Origin: Fragilariopsis cylindrus CCMP1102
Lineage: Eukaryota; Bacillariophyta; Bacillariophyceae; Bacillariales; Bacillariaceae
Assembly (NCBI GenBank): GCA_900095095.1
Contig: FMBT01000360.1
Coordinates: 1-64,000 of the forward strand
Direction: 5' to 3'
DNA length: 64,000 bases
The position numbers and the translations under genes were made by a program. Below the pieces are notes generated by a model. The model saw only the letters and a program-made list of their open reading frames with translations. It made no database searches and was not told the origin of the DNA. Positions within the stretch are counted from its first letter, which is position 1, and the number at the start of each line of letters is the position of its first letter. Below are positions 53,225 through 64,000 of the stretch, piece after piece.

Positions 53225-56200
53225 CTAAACCGGTTCATCTCTGAATGAATCGAGATCATGGTAAGGATCCTTATGAACGACCATCTCATATTCTTGTTTA
53301 GGTTTCCTTTTTTGTCCTAGTCGTAGTATATTAGGAGGACCAAGTCTTCTGAAGGCATTTGATTTAGTAGCCAAAATATCTGGCGGATTGTACAGCTTCA
53401 ATGCAAGACTACTAAAAACAACACTGACCGAACTGAGTGCCATAGCAACAGCTGCTAATGTGGGAGGGAGACGAGTATGGAAAATTGGAAATAATACACC
53501 TGCAGCCAAGGGTATACCAATGATATTGTAAACCAAGGAAAATACAAAGTTCAATTGTATACGACGAAAGATAGCTCTGCTGAGATGTAATGCGGTACAT
53601 GTTTTAGCAATATTCCCACCAACTATAACCATATCGGAAGCTTCTGCTGCAATATCGGACCCCGTCCCCATACTAATTCCAACATCAGCTTCTGCAAGAG
53701 CAGGAGAGTCGTTTACACCATCCCCAACCATACAAACGATTTTACCCTCCTGTTGAAGCTCCTTTACTTTTTCTACTTTTGAGTTTGGTAATGCTTCCGC
53801 AATGACATGTTCGGCTGGCAGATCTAGCTGACGTGCAATAGCATATGCCGTTCTGTTGCTATCTCCGGTAACCATCCAAACCTCGATACCAAGTTTTTTC
53901 AGGTATTGGATAGTATCTGGTGCTTCCTCCTTAATTTCATCTGCGATACCAAGAACAGCACAGGCGGTACCGTTGATTCCTGCAATGATAGCTGTTTTAC
54001 CATCGAGTTCCATTTTCTGCATGCATGCTTCAACTTCGGAGGATATTTCCATATTCTCTCGTTCAGCAAAAGAGCGATTACCGATAGCAACGGATGTATC
54101 ACCATTGATAATTCCCGATGCTCCTCGACCAGTAATTGCTACAAAATCAGAAGGTTGTGCAAATGGTTTGGTTTGAAGTAAATTATCAATCTTTTTTTCG
54201 GCGAAGTTGACAATTGCTGAAGCCAAAATGTGCTCCGAATTTCGTTCCAATGATCCCAATAACCAAACAAGGTAGTCGTCCACATGTTGTGATGAATCCA
54301 ATGAATTATTATTACTGTTATTATTATTCATGATACCACGTAAGAATTCATCAGAAGCTAGCCGAGTAAAGTCAGTCACAGCTGGTTTTCCTCTAGTTAG
54401 AGTTCCAGTCTTATCAAATACTACTGCGTTCGCTTTGGAGGCAACTTCTAGAGTTTCTCCTCCCTTCATAAGAATCCCATGACTAGCTCCAACACCCGTA
54501 CCGACCATAACGGCCGTCGGTGTCGCTAGGCCAAGTGCACACGGACAACTTATAACAAGAGAAGCTATCCCAAACAATAGAGAGAATGCGACGGGATTCT
54601 CTTCTCCGTACCAGCCACTAGGAACTATACCAAGCATACAGCATGCGTACCATGCTATAAATGTAACAGTTGAAAATATAACAACAACTGGTACAAAAAT
54701 TGATGCAATCCCATCAGCATAATTCTGTATAGGAACCTGTCTTGATTGTGCATCTTGGACCATTTGGACGATTTGCGACAATGCAGAATCTGCACCTACA
54801 CCCGTAACTCGTACAAATGCAGCTGCTGTCAACGCATGGTTGCCTTCAGTTGTTGACATGGTTGTTCCAGTTTCGGAACATATTGTTCCACCAAGTACGT
54901 CATCACCGGGTGATTTTAATACCGGAATTGATTCTCCTGTTATCATACTCTGATCGACAGTTAGTTCACCATGTAGGACAATCCCATCAGCGGGTATATT
55001 CGACCCTCTAAGAATTTTAACAATATCTCCTGGATATACATTCTGAATCGGTACAACCTTTTCAGAATAAAAATCTGTTAATGGATCCCATGATTTATTC
55101 TTAGTTTCGGTCGATGGTGTTATTTTAATAGCAGTCTTGGCTTGTAATTTCATTAATTGTGTCAATGCCTTACTGGTTTGTCGAACTGCCATCGCATTCA
55201 TCCATTTTCCTAATAGGACGAATGTAATTAATACAGCAGATGTTTCAAAGAAACGATAACCAGGATCATTCGACAACATAGCCATAAATGCGTATATATA
55301 ACTTGATGTTGTTCCGATAACAACCAATACGTCCATACCTAACACGCCACGTCGTATCCCATGATACGATGTTTTGTAAAATGAATAACCACACCAAAAT
55401 TGGACTGGTGTTGTTAATAACCATACAATGATTGCCTGTACCAGTAAAGTACAACCAAAAATTTGTATTGTCTGACCCAAGAATGAACGAACAATATTAT
55501 TTTCATTCAATATATGAGGAATTACCATTGTAATAGTTAGAATTGGTATTGTACCAGTAGCGCTCCATAAAAAAGCAATTTTTCGTTTCTTTAATTGTGA
55601 ATCTTGTTGTCGTAGTATACGTTCAAGTCGATCTTCTGGTACTTCTTGTTCGGTATTATTGTTGTACTCGTCGTCAAAGTTGTGCTGTTGCTGCTGCTGC
55701 TGTTGCGAAGAAGAAGAAGTAGGAACAATAATGACATCATTCACATCATATCCAATATCTTCTACCAATTCACTTAAATCATGTGGATAATTATAGGGTT
55801 CGGCATCATCGATTTCTTCGTCTTGATTTTGGAGATCATTATAATCATAATAATGTATTCTCGCAATATTCGTTGAAAGAGAAACATCAACAGATTCAAC
55901 TCCAGGCATTTCTGACAAGGCCTTATGTACTGCACTTGAACACATTGAACATGTCATTCCACCCACAGCCAATTCAACCGTCTTTAATATTCTGCTTACT
56001 ACTGCTATTTCTTTTTTTGGTTGTTGTTGTGTTTTTTTCTTCATTATATCATTGATATCATATCCGATACATTCAATTTCATCTGCAATAATTTCTGCTG
56101 TTAATTCATATTCAGGACTTTCAATATATTCAACATGAGCAATATTCGTTGCTAATGTAACAGTAGCATATGTTATACCCGGCATTTCTGTTAATAACTT

Positions 56201-56401
56201 TAAAACTGAACTTGAACACATAGAACATGTCATACCACCCACACTAAAATCTACTATTCTTTTATGATTTTTATTTTCATTTTTATTACTGACATTGACA
56301 TCATCACTACTATCGCCAATCTCAATATCTTCATCATCATCGTGTCCACCAACAGCAATCACAACTGATGATAGTTCGAGTGAAGAAGAATCCATCATCA
56401 T
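53225..56401 (-). CDS. Cu+-exporting P1B-type ATPase with two HMA domains
   Basis: 1058 residues, one exon. Moves Cu+ (or Ag+) out of the cytosol, usually into the secretory pathway for cuproenzymes. Two N-terminal metal-binding domains each contain GGMTCSMCSS (near residues 55 and 150). Then actuator MITGESIPV, transmembrane metal site SCPCALGLATPTAV (CPC), phosphorylation site DKTGTLTRGK, and GDGVNDSPALAEADVGISMG. The last TM pair carries YNIIGIPLAAG and MALSSVSVVFSSLAL, which provide the remaining Cu ligands. Oddity: the nucleotide-binding motif normally SEHPL reads SEHIL. Gln/Asn runs lie between the second HMA and TM1. Confidence 0.95.
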   Translation of the reverse strand: MMMDSSSLELSSVVIAVGGHDDDEDIEIGDSSDDVNVSNKNENKNHKRIVDFSVGGMTCSMCSSSVLKLLTEMPGITYATVTLATNIAHVEYIESPEYELTAEIIADEIECIGYDINDIMKKKTQQQPKKEIAVVSRILKTVELAVGGMTCSMCSSAVHKALSEMPGVESVDVSLSTNIARIHYYDYNDLQNQDEEIDDAEPYNYPHDLSELVEDIGYDVNDVIIVPTSSSSQQQQQQQHNFDDEYNNNTEQEVPEDRLERILRQQDSQLKKRKIAFLWSATGTIPILTITMVIPHILNENNIVRSFLGQTIQIFGCTLLVQAIIVWLLTTPVQFWCGYSFYKTSYHGIRRGVLGMDVLVVIGTTSSYIYAFMAMLSNDPGYRFFETSAVLITFVLLGKWMNAMAVRQTSKALTQLMKLQAKTAIKITPSTETKNKSWDPLTDFYSEKVVPIQNVYPGDIVKILRGSNIPADGIVLHGELTVDQSMITGESIPVLKSPGDDVLGGTICSETGTTMSTTEGNHALTAAAFVRVTGVGADSALSQIVQMVQDAQSRQVPIQNYADGIASIFVPVVVIFSTVTFIAWYACCMLGIVPSGWYGEENPVAFSLLFGIASLVISCPCALGLATPTAVMVGTGVGASHGILMKGGETLEVASKANAVVFDKTGTLTRGKPAVTDFTRLASDEFLRGIMNNNNSNNNSLDSSQHVDDYLVWLLGSLERNSEHILASAIVNFAEKKIDNLLQTKPFAQPSDFVAITGRGASGIINGDTSVAIGNRSFAERENMEISSEVEACMQKMELDGKTAIIAGINGTACAVLGIADEIKEEAPDTIQYLKKLGIEVWMVTGDSNRTAYAIARQLDLPAEHVIAEALPNSKVEKVKELQQEGKIVCMVGDGVNDSPALAEADVGISMGTGSDIAAEASDMVIVGGNIAKTCTALHLSRAIFRRIQLNFVFSLVYNIIGIPLAAGVLFPIFHTRLPPTLAAVAMALSSVSVVFSSLALKLYNPPDILATKSNAFRRLGPPNILRLGQKRKPKQEYEMVVHKDPYHDLDSFRDEPV

Positions 56402-57377
56402 TATTACTATTTCTCTATTATGTATCTTTTAATCTACTGACTGTATCTGATGTATGTATGAATATATAATATAAATACGGTACTAATAGGAGCGTTGTTA
56501 GTTGTTCACTTGATCACTACTCTTGATCTTTTCCTTGAGTGTGTTTTGCTTGTTTATCTTCTTTGATTGGCCTGCTATTCTGCGTTCGCTTTTATGTGGA
56601 GTTAAAATAAAGTTAATAACCCGAAAATCAATGAGTCTTGCTTTTTGCATCCAATCTTGCTTCATGGTTCGGTGAAATACGGTGTGAGCACGCGACCTAA
56701 AATGAGTGACGCCTGGAATGTTGAAAACTTCCAGCGTGTACAGTACCGGTATGCAATAAAAGCAAAGAACCGTGTCAAGCATAACAAAAGCACGCGCAGA
56801 TACGTGACATAATATTAATATAAGCGGCCTGAAAATTAGGCTAAAAACACGATACAGTCACTTCTACTTAACAAACATCTGTTCTATATTTAACAATGCT
56901 CGACTAAAATAAGAATGTAAAAGGTTACAAAATTAAATAATAATCTTCTTTCTCAAACCCGCGATTTCTTTTTTGTAAATTTTTAAAAGATAGATACCAA
57001 TTGGTGCTATATCCCACCCATGTTCCTTCCTTTTTTGCATAACCTTTGGCAGCAATAATAAATGATGTGATGGAGATCCTGGAAACCCCAGGAGAGACGG
57101 ACAGTGATGATAGTGATGAAGAGCATCCTGTAGACAAGCAGGAGCGGAGTTGGGAGGGGGGGGAACAATATAATAATAATAATAATAATGACAATATTAC
57201 AACAAAGAAGTTCATGATCTGAATGAACCACACAATAAGCCCAAGTTTACCTCCACAACTATCACTTTTTATAATGAATACTGTTCCAATTTTTATAACC
57301 AGCTTTATCTGCAAATGTTGTTGTATCAAATTCCACCACACATCTGATCAAATGAATATTCTTCATAACGTTGTAAC

Positions 57378-57416
<39 letters not shown>

Positions 57417-58196
57417 CTTCTTCAAGAATTCATGCAGGTCCTGCCTCTACACCTTACATACTTGTGCATTCACTTGCTAGATTTGGAACCCAGTCCTGAC
57501 TCAAATATCAGTAATGTTGACTACCAATTATCTGACACTCTGTATTGATACACAGTGATACAATACAAAATGTAGTCTGAGATGAGGAGACCAAGCTTCT
57601 TCTTCTCCTTCTTCTGAAAAATCTTACTCTAATAGTAATGCATACAAGTATACTATTACTACTTGTACTGTTAGTACATCAATGATCTATTATGAATGTT
57701 GGTGATCATATAATATGACCTAAATAGACGGATAGACTACCAAGTGTAAGTAGTGTAACACTAAGTTCTAAATTGAACTTGCAAAAAAGTGATATTCCCA
57801 CCACTACTTATGTCGTACGGTACTGCTTTGACGAACGGATTGAAAATTAGCGCACGCCATAAATCACTATTATTGCCCCTATTTTTGCACATGCCGCATT
57901 AAGTATTATATGTCGCTGCATCTCATTTCGTACGGTAAATGGGTGAAAATTTCCTCGCCAATCCTAAAATCATCGCTGAAGAACACAAAAATTACAGGAA
58001 CAAAAGATAATATTTCTTATCGGTGTAAACAGTACAAATTATGTATCTTAACGTAAACGAATGCACCCCAATCAAGGATTACATCCAACGAAAGAGAGAT
58101 ATAGAAGACAGAGAGGTAGAGGAGAAGAAAAGAGAGAAGCGAGAGATAAATCCAAGCAAGCCTCAAACTAGTAGATCTATTAACCTTACTTTCATT
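56402..58196. other. Long divergent intergenic region
   Basis: 1.8 kb between the Cu-ATPase and the coiled-coil gene. Frames at 56498-56782 and 56925-57341 lack domain-like features and I do not call them. A (TA)n microsatellite is at 57380-57414 and a G-rich run at 57157-57165. Confidence 0.6.
57380..57414. repeat. (TA)n microsatellite
   Basis: About 17 TA units in the intergenic region upstream of the coiled-coil gene. Confidence 0.95.
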
Positions 58197-61100
58197 ATGA
58201 CCAGTATACTCGAACGATTGAATAGCGAAGACGATGATGGCGGACGGGTCGAGCATTTGGAGAAAGAATTGAGGACTACTAGAAATGCTTTCGAAGAATT
58301 TATCTCTTCGACCCAAGATCTGGAAGTGGACATGAACAAAGAACTCAATACAATGCGTAAGTTACCTATTTATTTATCTAATTATTTATTTATATGCATA
58401 GAATCAGAATTGCGATATTCTCACACGAAGTCACTCTTGGGATTGCTACTTACAACAAAACAGAGGGTAAATTGGAACATTCTACTTCAGCAAACGACGA
58501 ATTGGCAAAAAAGTTACAAAGTATGGAGCCCGTGCTAACAAATTTAGAGCTTTCTTTGGATGATACAAAACAGCGACTCAGGACCGAATCCAACATGCGG
58601 CGACAAGCAGATATGGCTCGTTTGGAAGCCGAATCTCGACATCAGGCCTTGCAGGCACGAATGAAATCCTCGTTTGAAATGAGACAAGTAGGACGAAGTG
58701 ATTCGTTGAGAATTGCGGATAGTGGAGTGATAACGGAGGTGGTATCTAATACAGAAAAAGGTTTTGCAGACCGTAAAAATGATAAGTCTCATGTTAACGA
58801 AATCTTAGATGAATTGGATACAGTTACAGAGCGATTGGATTCCACAGAGCAAAAGCTAAGGAGATCTGAAGTTGAATTGCAAAAATCACAGACTCTAGTC
58901 CAAGACTTAGAAAGAACTCTTCAAAAAATTGACAGCCACGACACATCTCAGAATAATTCTAGTAGCGATGACAAAGCACTTTTGCGGGAACTCGAGGAAA
59001 TCAGAGCAGAAATCGATGCTGCTCAGTCAGGAGATGGACCTTCTACTGCGCAGCGAGATCTGCCCACCAAAGAACTTTTGGAAGAAAATTCAACACTTCG
59101 CGAGGAGGTGGCTTGCCTTCGTGATATTCTTTACGACCAGGAAGTCAGAGGAGACACGACGGACATAATATCAGAAAGGTCAGCAATCTCGAAGGTACTG
59201 AAAGAAGCGAATGAAGTACACGAAGAAGAGATGGATGATCTACGTGAACAGTTTGAAGAAATTTCGAAGGAGAATATACTCCTACGAAACAAGGGGAAGA
59301 AACTTGAATACGAAATTTCCTCGCCGAATCCTAGCAATGACGAGATCGACAAGTTGAAAGAAGAAATCGATAGGTTAAACGACGAGCTTCAAATGGTAGA
59401 ACATGTTCACATAACAGAGGGTGAAGCATTCGGGAGAAATAAACTTCAACAAGAAAGGAGTAGAAAGGATTTTGATGATCCCGAGGATATTGTGGAGGCA
59501 AGGGAAATGAGATCTGAAATTTTGGCCCTGACGGAGTCTCTGTACAATGCTCGCCAGAGCCACTCAGATCTTATCAATGAATTAAACAATGCAAAATGTC
59601 ATATCATTGATCTTCAGCGCCAGATTGAGGATAGAAAGATCACGATTGTGTCCCAAACTAGTGTTGATCTCGAAGAAATGAAGCAGCTAGAGGATGCGTT
59701 TTTGGTTAGTCAGAACCTGGTCGAGGCCAGGGAAAAAGAGGTCGCAAATTTAGAAGATAATTTGATATCTACTCAAGAAGAAGTGCGGTTGCTTTCGGAA
59801 GAAATAACGCATATGAGTAGTTCATTCGAGAGAGCTCAAGAGGAGTACAATACTATCGTTGATGAATTAGATTCTGTTCACGGTCTTCTTGAAAAATCCC
59901 GCGAAGCAGCAGAAACCAGTGACAGGCAAAGTGACATGACGCGTACGTTATCAAAAAAGGAGGAAGAAATGAAGATAATCATGATACAATTAAAGGAAGC
60001 TTGTTTTGATAACACTTTACTTCATAACAAGCTTGATAGTATGGAGGGAATCCTCAAGATATCAAACATGCACTATGCCGGAAAACCTGAAGATGAAGAT
60101 GCTAAGTCGCAGGATACTAGAAGCTTCATCTCAGGAACTGATAGCACACAAGGTGAGCACAAATCAACTATGGATGCACTGGGAAGAATCAACCACCTTT
60201 TATCATCAGTAGACTTTATCGAGCGGCATCACGACATTCAATTGCGAACAGGTAACTCCAATATAATTTCAACGAGTCAAAAAGCTGAAGAAATCCGACG
60301 GAAAGTCGCCTTCTTGATATATGCTCTACAGAAATCAAAGAAGGAGCATTCCGATGATCTGCTACAATTAAAATCGTTCGGAGCTGAAGAAGTACAAAGA
60401 CAAGATATTATCTTACAGCAGCATAATGTAGAGTTACAACGAAAACTTGAAGAAACCGAATGTGCGCTGGCAGCAGCTCGCGACTCAAAGATATCTCACG
60501 AAATGGAAATGAAGAAACTTGAAACAAAGACCGGAAAGACTCCAGAAAATAACGCCGAGATTTCCTTGCTTCAAAGTCAATTTAAAGAACTCAACGAGAA
60601 AAACGAAAATCTTGCTCGACAAGTCATACAAGCAGAGAATGAGGTTTTATCAGTACGTGCAAAGCAGGACAAGCTCAGAAAGGACGCCCAGGCTAGAGCT
60701 GATATTGCCAAGGAATTGCAAGACGAAGTCGATCATGTTGTGGGTGAAGCTAGCAGACGAAGCCAGGAGGTTGATGAGCTGACCATCATGATAGAAAATC
60801 GAATGGACCTGGCAGAAGAAAGCGTAGAACTGATCGAAAAAGAAGTATCTATTGCTTTGAAAACCCTTCAAACTTCCCAATTAGAGTCTGATGAACCATC
60901 GGAATTATTGACGACAATGCTTGAAGAAGAGTTAGCATCAATTTCAGATCAATATATTGGGACTGAATCAAAAAACGAATTAAGAATGCGGACAAATGAG
61001 AAGGATTTTACGGAATCGGCAGAGTTGGAAGTAACGACAGGAAATAAAACAACAAACCATTGGCTTGTGGATAAGTATCAACACGAGAGTGATGAAAAGG

Positions 61101-61549
61101 TGAAAGCAGCAATTTCTGCCACTATGGCATACCTTGCTTCTTCCACGGAAGGCGACGGAAGTGGTACTGCGAACGAGGATGATAGTAGTGCTGATACAAC
61201 TATCACTGGAAACAAAGACAAAGTTACTTCTATTGATGACGATGAATGTCGATCACCTTTTGAGGACACAGACATAAATACACGCAAGATTAGCGAGACG
61301 AGCTCGAGCTTCAAGAGTTATAAAGCTAGCACATTAATAGTAGAAAGAGAACTTGACGAAGAAGGTCGAAAATCCGCTCCTAACGCATCGGTTAGTATAG
61401 ATGATATCGAGCGGTATATTAAGGATATCAAATCCGACAAGAAGTACGAAAGAATTCAGAAAGTAGCTAATGATCACACTATCATATTGGCAGAACAAAA
61501 TATGGAACTTGAATCTCGATTCGACGTTGGCTCGGTAGAGCGAGAATAA
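58197..61549 (+). CDS. Long coiled-coil protein, unknown
   Basis: Two exons, 58197..58356 and 58464..61549, joined in phase 1 (donor GTAAGT, acceptor CAG) to give ELNTMQGKLEHSTSANDEL; 1081 residues. An upstream in-frame ATG at 58041 would add 52 charged residues; I prefer MTSILERL because its sequence fits the helix that follows. Nearly all of it is heptad-rich, Glu/Lys/Arg/Leu-dominated coiled coil (about 15-860), with breaks at Ser/Asp-rich linkers. The C-terminal 200 residues are acidic and less helical, with DTTITGNKDKVTSIDDDE. No motor, kinase or membrane part is visible. Likely a cytoskeletal, centrosomal or tethering scaffold; similarity to myosin-tail-like proteins would be compositional only. 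Confidence 0.75.
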
Positions 61550-62009
61550 TAATACGTCCTTCCCACTATATATATATGAACAAATTAGCACTTATTACGA
61601 GATTAACATATCAGATTACATTCGCTTTATTAGAAGTTATACAGGGGTGTGATACTAGTGTTCTATGCATTTTTTCCCTACATTGTACCTAGACCGAACG
61701 CTCTTAATGTATGAACTTAAGCAGGACAGGTACGACGAATCAACAAATAGACGTCGTCGTAGATACTTTGTTTACGTTACAAATACAAAGGTCACAAGGA
61801 CCTATGATTCTTTCGTCTCGCGACGAAGGATTCTACATTCCGCACGAAAAGAATTAGTCATATTATTTCCCAATCACTGGGAACTATAATCAATTTCTAG
61901 TAGATATAGCGAATATTGCTCGTAGTGTTCTGTTATTTTATTATAATTGAAATTGTTTTAATTAGTTCTACATAGCACAATATTTATTGAGATCATCACA
62001 TCATTTTGG
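61550..62009. other. Intergenic between convergent genes
   Basis: 460 bp of AT-rich sequence holding two 3' ends; a short frame at 61665-61889 is not credible as a gene. Confidence 0.55.
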
Positions 62010-64000
62010 TCACTTCCTTGAGCTCTTTTTTGGCTTCTCTGATATTTTCTTTAGAAAATGAGGAGCAGCAAAAGGTGTTGAAGCGCTAGCAGAAGTTTCC
62101 ATCGCAGCTTCCTCTATTACTTCTTCTGTTCCATAACGATCAATCAATATTTCAGAATCTTTTGTTTTTTTGGTCTTCATTCTAATTTGTTGAGAAGGGG
62201 GTTGAATTGCTAAACTTCGTTGTATCATAACTCTTTTCATTGCCTCGTACACACCAAATTGTATTCCAATCATCGGAACGACACTCATTAATCTTGGGGT
62301 AAGCCCACGGTAAAACGTGTTGATTCCCTCCTCTCTCGCAACACGAAGTCCACAGTCTATAATCCCTTTGTATGGTATATTGCCTTTCATTGCTACCTGT
62401 GTGACCAATCTGGTCTTGATAGTATCCATGGGGATCATAATACATACGCATGCGGCACTAGCAACACAACCCATGATTGTATTTTCGTAGTTTTTAGCCG
62501 GTCGATCGGACATGATGTTCCGAACTCGTTTAAGTTGTTGAAAGAAAGTCCATGTCAAAGCATATGATGGAATTTTTCCTACCAATCCTGGCCACCAACC
62601 GGTATAGAAGCCCATCACCTATAATAATAGCATACGATATTGAGGATAATAAGAGAGATGGATGAGTAAAACAAACATGATGCTTTTCTCGTATATATTA
62701 CAGTATGTATGCATTTTCGGTCATAACTTACCCCGCGATCCGTATATAGACCACTAGAGGCAGAAATCAAATTAGGATAATTCCCCGCCATAATATTCTG
62801 GCAAAAATAAATAAAAGAAAAAGGTCAACCTGGTGAGGAAAAAAAAAACTTCAAACAGCGACAATCAAATCATACATTTACTTCGTTGTGTTTGGAAGTC
62901 TTGGGGAAGTCGAAAGTATAGTATAATAGCAGTACTTACATCTGTAATCATCATTTGTGGAGTTGAAACGACGGAACAACAAATCGTTGCAATGGCACTT
63001 GAAATAAAATCAAGACCGGGTCCCATTTTTTCTTTATTCCGTTCCAATTTTGGATTCGATTCGACTAAAGAACTCATTTGTGCACGAACAGCTTCAAGCA
63101 CAGCGAAATTAAATGCACCACTGTTATAATGTATTTTTAAAATATTAGAAACAAAACAAAGAAGAAGAAAATCAATGAGTAAAATATACTAATTTTAAAT
63201 AAATGCATGATGCACTCCGAGGATTGTCAACGAAACAAGAGAAGAATTTAGAAAAAAAAAAACGGCGAAACATAGAAAAACTTACTGTGGCAATGATAAA
63301 ATGAAATTTGCCCCTGCTCCGACACTCAATCTACGAAACATCTGAGGTTTTATCAAATCCCTTAGGGTTAATCTAGATGGCCCCACAGTGGATTGCATCA
63401 TAGTTTTCATAGTATTTGCAGGATGCATTACGGTTTGTGCGATACTCCTTGAAACAGCTCCACTAACCATACTCTCCCAAAAATATAGAGGACGCATTGC
63501 TGTTGCTGCTGTTGTTGTAGCTGCTGCTGCTGTTGATCCTCCACGAGGTGTAGTAGTATTTTCATCTTCATTATTGGTAGAACTACTAGTAGCAGATGTC
63601 ATTTGGGTAGTTTTAGCATTGGTTGCAATGCTGCTGCTCTGACTCCTTCTTTTTCTCATAAAAGAAGAAGAAGAAGAAGAAGCCTGTTCTAACGACGATG
63701 ATAACGACTCTGACGGCGATGAGATATGTTTCAAATGTGGTTTCATCGTCAATGCAATTTCTGAAGCTTCTTCTGAATGATCTATAAACGCAAATCTAGT
63801 TGCACGTGCTTCTTCGTCGACACCATGGTCGTAAAATTCTCGTTCTCGAAGCTTACTATTGTTATTATTATTATTACTTAACGATGCTGTTGCTGTTGAT
63901 GCTACTGTCGCTATCGACTTTGATTTCGACTTGGCAGCATGTTGTAGAATACCCGGTCGGGATAAGGCTCTTTGAAGGCCAAGAGCGACTGGATGAATAG
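62010..64000 (-). CDS. Mitochondrial carrier (SLC25) family protein, 5' part missing
   Basis: Exons 64000>..63286, 63120..62940, 62797..62732 and 62618..62010; the frame is open to the right edge, so the start is outside. Junction phases agree (2, 0, 0). Inner-membrane metabolite carrier with three repeats. Signatures PX(D/E)XX(K/R): MHPANTMKTMMQ and IPMDTIKTRLV, plus a degenerate STPQMMITD; the matching GxxxG helix is FWESMVSGAVSRSIAQTV. Between the first repeat and the next lies a long Ser/Ala/Thr-rich insert (about 63520-63760). The C-terminal tail of about 60 residues is basic and Ser/Ala-rich, ending KKSSRK. Substrate not readable. The ordinary carrier is about 300 residues; this is longer because of the insert and tail. 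Confidence 0.87.

Noticed and set aside
56925-57341. 138-residue minus-strand frame with a Leu-rich TM-like run
   Set aside because: The hydrophobic run comes from an ATT/AAT triplet repeat, there is no signal or domain, and the C-terminus is random in composition.
58357-58401. Short intron ending at CATAG in the coiled-coil gene
   Set aside because: It leads into a frame that stops within 50 codons; the acceptor at 58461-58463 keeps the long frame with correct phase.

Overview
The window looks like nuclear DNA of a diatom (stramenopile). Introns are short and GT-AG, and intergenic DNA is AT-rich. One long enzyme carries a signal peptide ending in an ASAFAP-like plastid motif. One protein has paired DUF6824-like domains, a diatom-enriched family. 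The intact LTR retrotransposon belongs to the Ty1/copia type common in diatoms. I cannot name the species.

Layout. 1-1.25 kb: 3' part of an SLC35B/UAA-type nucleotide-sugar transporter. 1.7-5.3 kb: two adjacent, same-strand secreted repeat proteins that share a cathepsin-propeptide (I29)-like module and seem to be diverged paralogs. 5.4-6.3 kb: a small fold-back element bracketed by an exact 50-bp direct repeat. 6.5-9.9 kb: a very long, probably plastid-targeted threonyl-tRNA synthetase with an extra degenerate editing-like domain. 10.4-14.4 kb: a SnoaL-like protein, a PDZ + CRAL-TRIO protein and a small membrane protein. 15.7-19 kb: a type IIB Ca2+-ATPase. 19.5-21.5 kb: an internally duplicated multi-TM protein with a 9-nt microexon. 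21.7-27.4 kb: a class-V aminotransferase, a small membrane protein and a DUF6824-like protein.

28.0-36.3 kb is a nested mobile-element block. An inverted-repeat DNA element of about 2.5 kb with a TA target duplication was invaded by a 5.75-kb copia retrotransposon whose 237-bp LTRs are identical and whose gag and pol are in one frame separated by a single UGA.

36.5-42 kb: an unidentified gene (part), tRNA-Arg(UCG), SBDS with a C2H2 finger, and a cytochrome P450 pseudogene that has lost its haem-cysteine loop. 42.9-52.6 kb: a single-pass membrane protein, histone H3 with three tail introns including a 12-nt microexon, a GOST-type seven-TM protein, TVP23, and a GPI-anchored-looking secreted protein. 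53.2-64 kb: a Cu+-type P1B ATPase, a long coiled-coil protein and a mitochondrial carrier running off the right edge.

The genes do not form one pathway; this is ordinary mixed nuclear gene content. The secretory/membrane theme (two P-type ATPases, TVP23, GOST, SLC35, several secreted proteins) is probably chance. Exon models were built by hand from splice signals and frame continuity; where every exon sums to an intact frame I say so.
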